A stretch of 8,741 nt of DNA from DAONFI01 sp035403485 (lineage in GTDB: Bacteria > Planctomycetota > Phycisphaerae > SM23-33): the NCBI GenBank assembly GCA_964536835.1, contig CAZIAZ010000067.1, positions 1-8,741 on the forward strand, read 5' to 3'. Position 1 is the stretch's first letter, and each line of letters starts with the position of its first letter. A model generated the notes under the pieces. The model saw only the letters and a program-made list of their open reading frames with translations. It was not told the DNA's origin and did not search any database. Positions 6,375-8,741 of this stretch are shown here, piece after piece. The translations under genes and the position numbers were made by a program.

Positions 6375-7481
6375 ATGAAAAATATGGCGACATTGCACAT
6401 TGACAGACTGTTGGAAACTTGTATCAAGAGCGGCGCCAGTGACTTGCATCTTTGTGTGGGTCTGCCGCCGATGCTTCGTCTTCGTGGCCGGCTTCGTCCG
6501 TTGGAGACGAAAACTCTTACGCCTGAAGATACGACTGAGCTCATGAAGTCCATAACGCCTGAGCGTTCTCAACAGGAACTGCAGGAAGTCGGGGGCACAG
6601 ACTTCGGTTTCGAATTCGGCGACAAAGGCCGTTTCCGTACGTCGGTGTTCATGCAGAAAGGTCACATCTCACTGGTTCTCCGTCTGATACCCAACAAGCT
6701 CTTCTCGCTTGACGAAATCGGTCTGCCGGAGATAACGCGTACGTTGCTGCGACGGCCACGCGGCATGTTCCTGGTAACGGGGCCGACCGGTTCCGGCAAA
6801 ACCACCACGCTGGCGTCAATGATTAATTACATAAACGAGAATTTCGACAAACATATCATAACCGTCGAAGATCCGGTGGAATATTACCATCCGCACAAGA
6901 AATCCATCGTGGTTCAGCGTGAGGTCGGCGTGGATGTGCCGAGCTTTTCCGAAGCCCTTCGCCGTGCGTTGCGACAGGACCCCGACGTAATGCTCGTCGG
7001 CGAACTCCGCGACCTTGAAACCATCGAAGCCGCACTGCGAGCCGCCGAAACCGGCCACCTCGTCTTCGGCACTCTGCATACTTCGTCCGCTCAGGGCACA
7101 ATCACGCGTATCGTCGACCAGTTCCCCGTCGACCAGCAGGAACAGGTTCGCGTGCAGTTGGCGGAATCGCTCATCGCCGTACTCTGCCAGGCTCTCATGC
7201 CGCGATGCGACGTGAAAGGCATGGTCGCAGCTTACGAATTCATGGTCGTCACCAGTGCAATATCGAACATGATTCGCGAAAACAAGATATTCCGTATTCC
7301 ATCGACAATACAGACCGGCAAAAAGCTGGGCATGCAGCTGCTCGACGATCACCTTTACGAACTGTTCGCCGCCGGCAAGATTTCCGAGGAAGACGCGCTC
7401 GACAGGTCACAGACGCCAGCCGACCTGCTTGAGAAAATCAAGCGTCTCAAGGCTACCCAAAGCGGCGCAGCAACGAAGTAA
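6375..7481 (+). CDS. pilT: Type IV pilus retraction ATPase PilT
   Basis: This hexameric cytoplasmic ATPase depolymerises type IV pili and powers twitching and DNA or surface retraction. It has 368 residues, typical of PilT, and lacks both the MshEN domain and the tetracysteine of PilB. Visible motifs are GASDLHL (20-26), Walker A GPTGSGKT (136-143), ITVEDPVEYYH (162-172), QREVG (181-185), RQDPD with Walker B LVGELRD (200-213) and the His box ETGHLVFGTLHT (225-236). The C-terminal AIRNLIRE signature, needed for retraction in studied PilT proteins, appears as AISNMIRE (295-302), with Ser in place of Arg. Two starts are possible: ATG 6375, only 1 base after GAGGTG, and ATG 6384, 10 bases after it (365 residues, MATLHIDRLL). 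The spacing does not settle this. PilU is an alternative, but the degenerate signature is still closest to PilT. The gene lies between two PilB genes, as part of one pilus motor locus. Confidence 0.93.
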   Translation: MKNMATLHIDRLLETCIKSGASDLHLCVGLPPMLRLRGRLRPLETKTLTPEDTTELMKSITPERSQQELQEVGGTDFGFEFGDKGRFRTSVFMQKGHISLVLRLIPNKLFSLDEIGLPEITRTLLRRPRGMFLVTGPTGSGKTTTLASMINYINENFDKHIITVEDPVEYYHPHKKSIVVQREVGVDVPSFSEALRRALRQDPDVMLVGELRDLETIEAALRAAETGHLVFGTLHTSSAQGTITRIVDQFPVDQQEQVRVQLAESLIAVLCQALMPRCDVKGMVAAYEFMVVTSAISNMIRENKIFRIPSTIQTGKKLGMQLLDDHLYELFAAGKISEEDALDRSQTPADLLEKIKRLKATQSGAATK

Positions 7482-7490
7482 TGAATGAAC

Positions 7491-7494
7491 GGAG
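7491..7494 (+). promoter_or_regulatory. Ribosome binding site of the second pilB
   Basis: GGAG lies 7 bases before ATG 7502, in the 20-base gap after the pilT stop. This supports the chosen start and translation from the pilT transcript. Confidence 0.75.
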
Positions 7495-7501
7495 TCGTCA
7501 A

Positions 7502-8741
7502 ATGGCAAACATGAATGCACTCAACATTCCGATAGACCAGTTGCGGGGCAGGCCGCTGGGCCGTGTTCTCGTCAAGATGGGCAAAATAACCAAAGAGCAG
7601 GTTTATCAGGCTCTGGAACGGCAAAAACAGCAAAGCGGCCCGATAGGACAGCATCTCGTGGAGCTGGGCTTCATCGACGACGCCACCCTGTCGTTAGCCC
7701 TGGGCGCTCAGGTCGGCATGGAGTTCGTCGACCTCACGACGATGGATATCCCCGAATCGGTCATAAACCTTATCCAGGCGCAGGTAGCCACCAGCTACAA
7801 GATTATCCCGCTGGAACACGACCCCGATACGAATCATCTGACGATAGCCGTCTGTACGCCCAACAACTTCAGAGCCGTCGACGACCTTCAGACGCTGATG
7901 GGCTTTTCAGGCGTGACAGCCAAGCTGGCCTCGCCCGATGCCCTTGAAAATGCGTTGATGAAATATTACGACGTCGGCAATGAATCGATATCGGACATAT
8001 TAAACGACCTCGCCACAGACGACACATTGAGTCTTTCTGAAGGCAGAGGCGAGAGCATAGACCTTGAAACCCTGCGTGAAATGGCGGAGGCCAACCCCGT
8101 CAAGCGGCTGGTCAACATGGTTCTCCTCGAAGCCATCCGCAACCGTGCCTCCGACATTCACTTCGAACCGTTCGAAGACGATTTTAAAATGCGATACCGC
8201 ATAGACGGCGTATTGTACGAGATGCTGCCGCCGCCGAAATCCATCGCGGTAGCCATAGCGTCGCGCATCAAGGTCATGTCAAATCTGGACATCGCCGAGC
8301 GTCGTCTGCCGCAGGACGGCCGAATTGAACTCGTCGTAAACGGCAATCCAGTCGACCTGCGTGTCGCCGTTCTTCCGACGATGTTCGGCGAAAGCGTCGT
8401 AATGCGTATTCTCGACCGTTCGAACGTTTCGCTCGATCTTGAGCGGCTGGGCATTCGCGACGACGACCTGCGGACGTTCCGTCAGCTCATTCATCGGCCG
8501 CACGGCGTGATAATCGTGACCGGCCCGACAGGTTCGGGCAAAACCACGACGCTTTATTCAGCCCTGAACGAACTTAACGACATATCCGTAAAAATCCTGA
8601 CGGCGGAAGATCCGGTCGAATACGACATCGACGGCCTAATCCAGTGTCAGATTAACGAAGACGTCGGCCTTACATTCGCCCGCTGCCTGCGAAGTTTCCT
8701 GCGTCAGGACCCCGACATCGTGCTCGTCGGCGAAATTCGTG
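7502..8741 (+). CDS. pilB: Second PilB/GspE-type pilus assembly ATPase, 3'-truncated by the window edge
   Basis: This is another motor ATPase of the GspE/PilB family. The frame is open from ATG 7502 to the last base, giving 413 codons of an expected 560-580; the C-terminal part, including any tetracysteine, is outside. Residues 18-70 form an MshEN-type tandem: motifs starting PLGRVL (18-41) and PIGQHL (47-70), split by 5 residues. An acidic linker (about 160-195) leads to the N2 domain with ASDIHFEP and MRYRIDGVLYE. The core shows Walker A GPTGSGKT (341-348), LTAEDPVEYD, RQDPDIVLVGEIR with Walker B Gly-Glu at 410-411, and the window ends one base into the next codon. From Walker A to Walker B it is very similar to the first PilB, so the pair are paralogues, though the N-terminal halves are well diverged. 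It is closely coupled to pilT (20-base gap), so it is probably co-transcribed. It is the better pilB candidate because it keeps the canonical RQDPD and sits next to pilT. A pilC gene would be expected downstream. Confidence 0.95.
   Translation, partial: MANMNALNIPIDQLRGRPLGRVLVKMGKITKEQVYQALERQKQQSGPIGQHLVELGFIDDATLSLALGAQVGMEFVDLTTMDIPESVINLIQAQVATSYKIIPLEHDPDTNHLTIAVCTPNNFRAVDDLQTLMGFSGVTAKLASPDALENALMKYYDVGNESISDILNDLATDDTLSLSEGRGESIDLETLREMAEANPVKRLVNMVLLEAIRNRASDIHFEPFEDDFKMRYRIDGVLYEMLPPPKSIAVAIASRIKVMSNLDIAERRLPQDGRIELVVNGNPVDLRVAVLPTMFGESVVMRILDRSNVSLDLERLGIRDDDLRTFRQLIHRPHGVIIVTGPTGSGKTTTLYSALNELNDISVKILTAEDPVEYDIDGLIQCQINEDVGLTFARCLRSFLRQDPDIVLVGEIR

Noticed and set aside
6816..7352. 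A 178-codon minus-strand frame inside pilT
   Set aside because: It is antisense to conserved Walker motifs and has no domain of its own.

Overview
The window reads as ordinary bacterial chromosome with mid-range GC. It holds three unrelated blocks. No mobile element, CRISPR array, tRNA or rRNA was seen. The source looks like a Gram-negative-type, pilus-bearing, sugar-scavenging bacterium. A Planctomycetota/PVC-like origin is plausible from the mix of a GcnA-type GH20 with an AraC regulator and a PilB-PilT-PilB ATPase cluster, but this is a low-confidence inference.

Block 1 (1-1191) is the 3' nine-tenths of a plus-strand fabF gene for fatty-acid elongation. It runs off the left edge and ends at a strong hairpin terminator. 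That hairpin is flanked by A and T runs on both sides, so it probably also stops the convergent gene that follows.

Block 2 (1223-4159) is a divergent pair. A minus-strand cytoplasmic GH20 beta-N-acetylhexosaminidase of the GcnA type faces away from a plus-strand AraC-family regulator. The 125-base gap between them contains mirrored -10-like boxes. The regulator probably controls the glycosidase in response to an amino-sugar glycan. The araC gene ends at its own hairpin terminator.

Block 3 (4222-8741, running off the right edge) is a type IV pilus / type II secretion motor locus on the plus strand. A good sigma-70-like promoter drives a leader of about 280 bases. Then come a PilB/GspE assembly ATPase, a PilT retraction ATPase, and a second PilB/GspE ATPase cut by the window end. 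The second PilB starts at 7502 and is clearly coding to the last base. Both PilB proteins begin with the 24-5-24 residue tandem motif of the MshEN cyclic-di-GMP receptor domain, but they differ at the positions expected to contact the nucleotide. The two motors may therefore be regulated differently.

Nothing here amounts to a clearly new system. The points most worth checking are the paired PilB ATPases with divergent MshEN domains, the long structured leader before the first, and the mirrored promoter region of the GH20/AraC pair.
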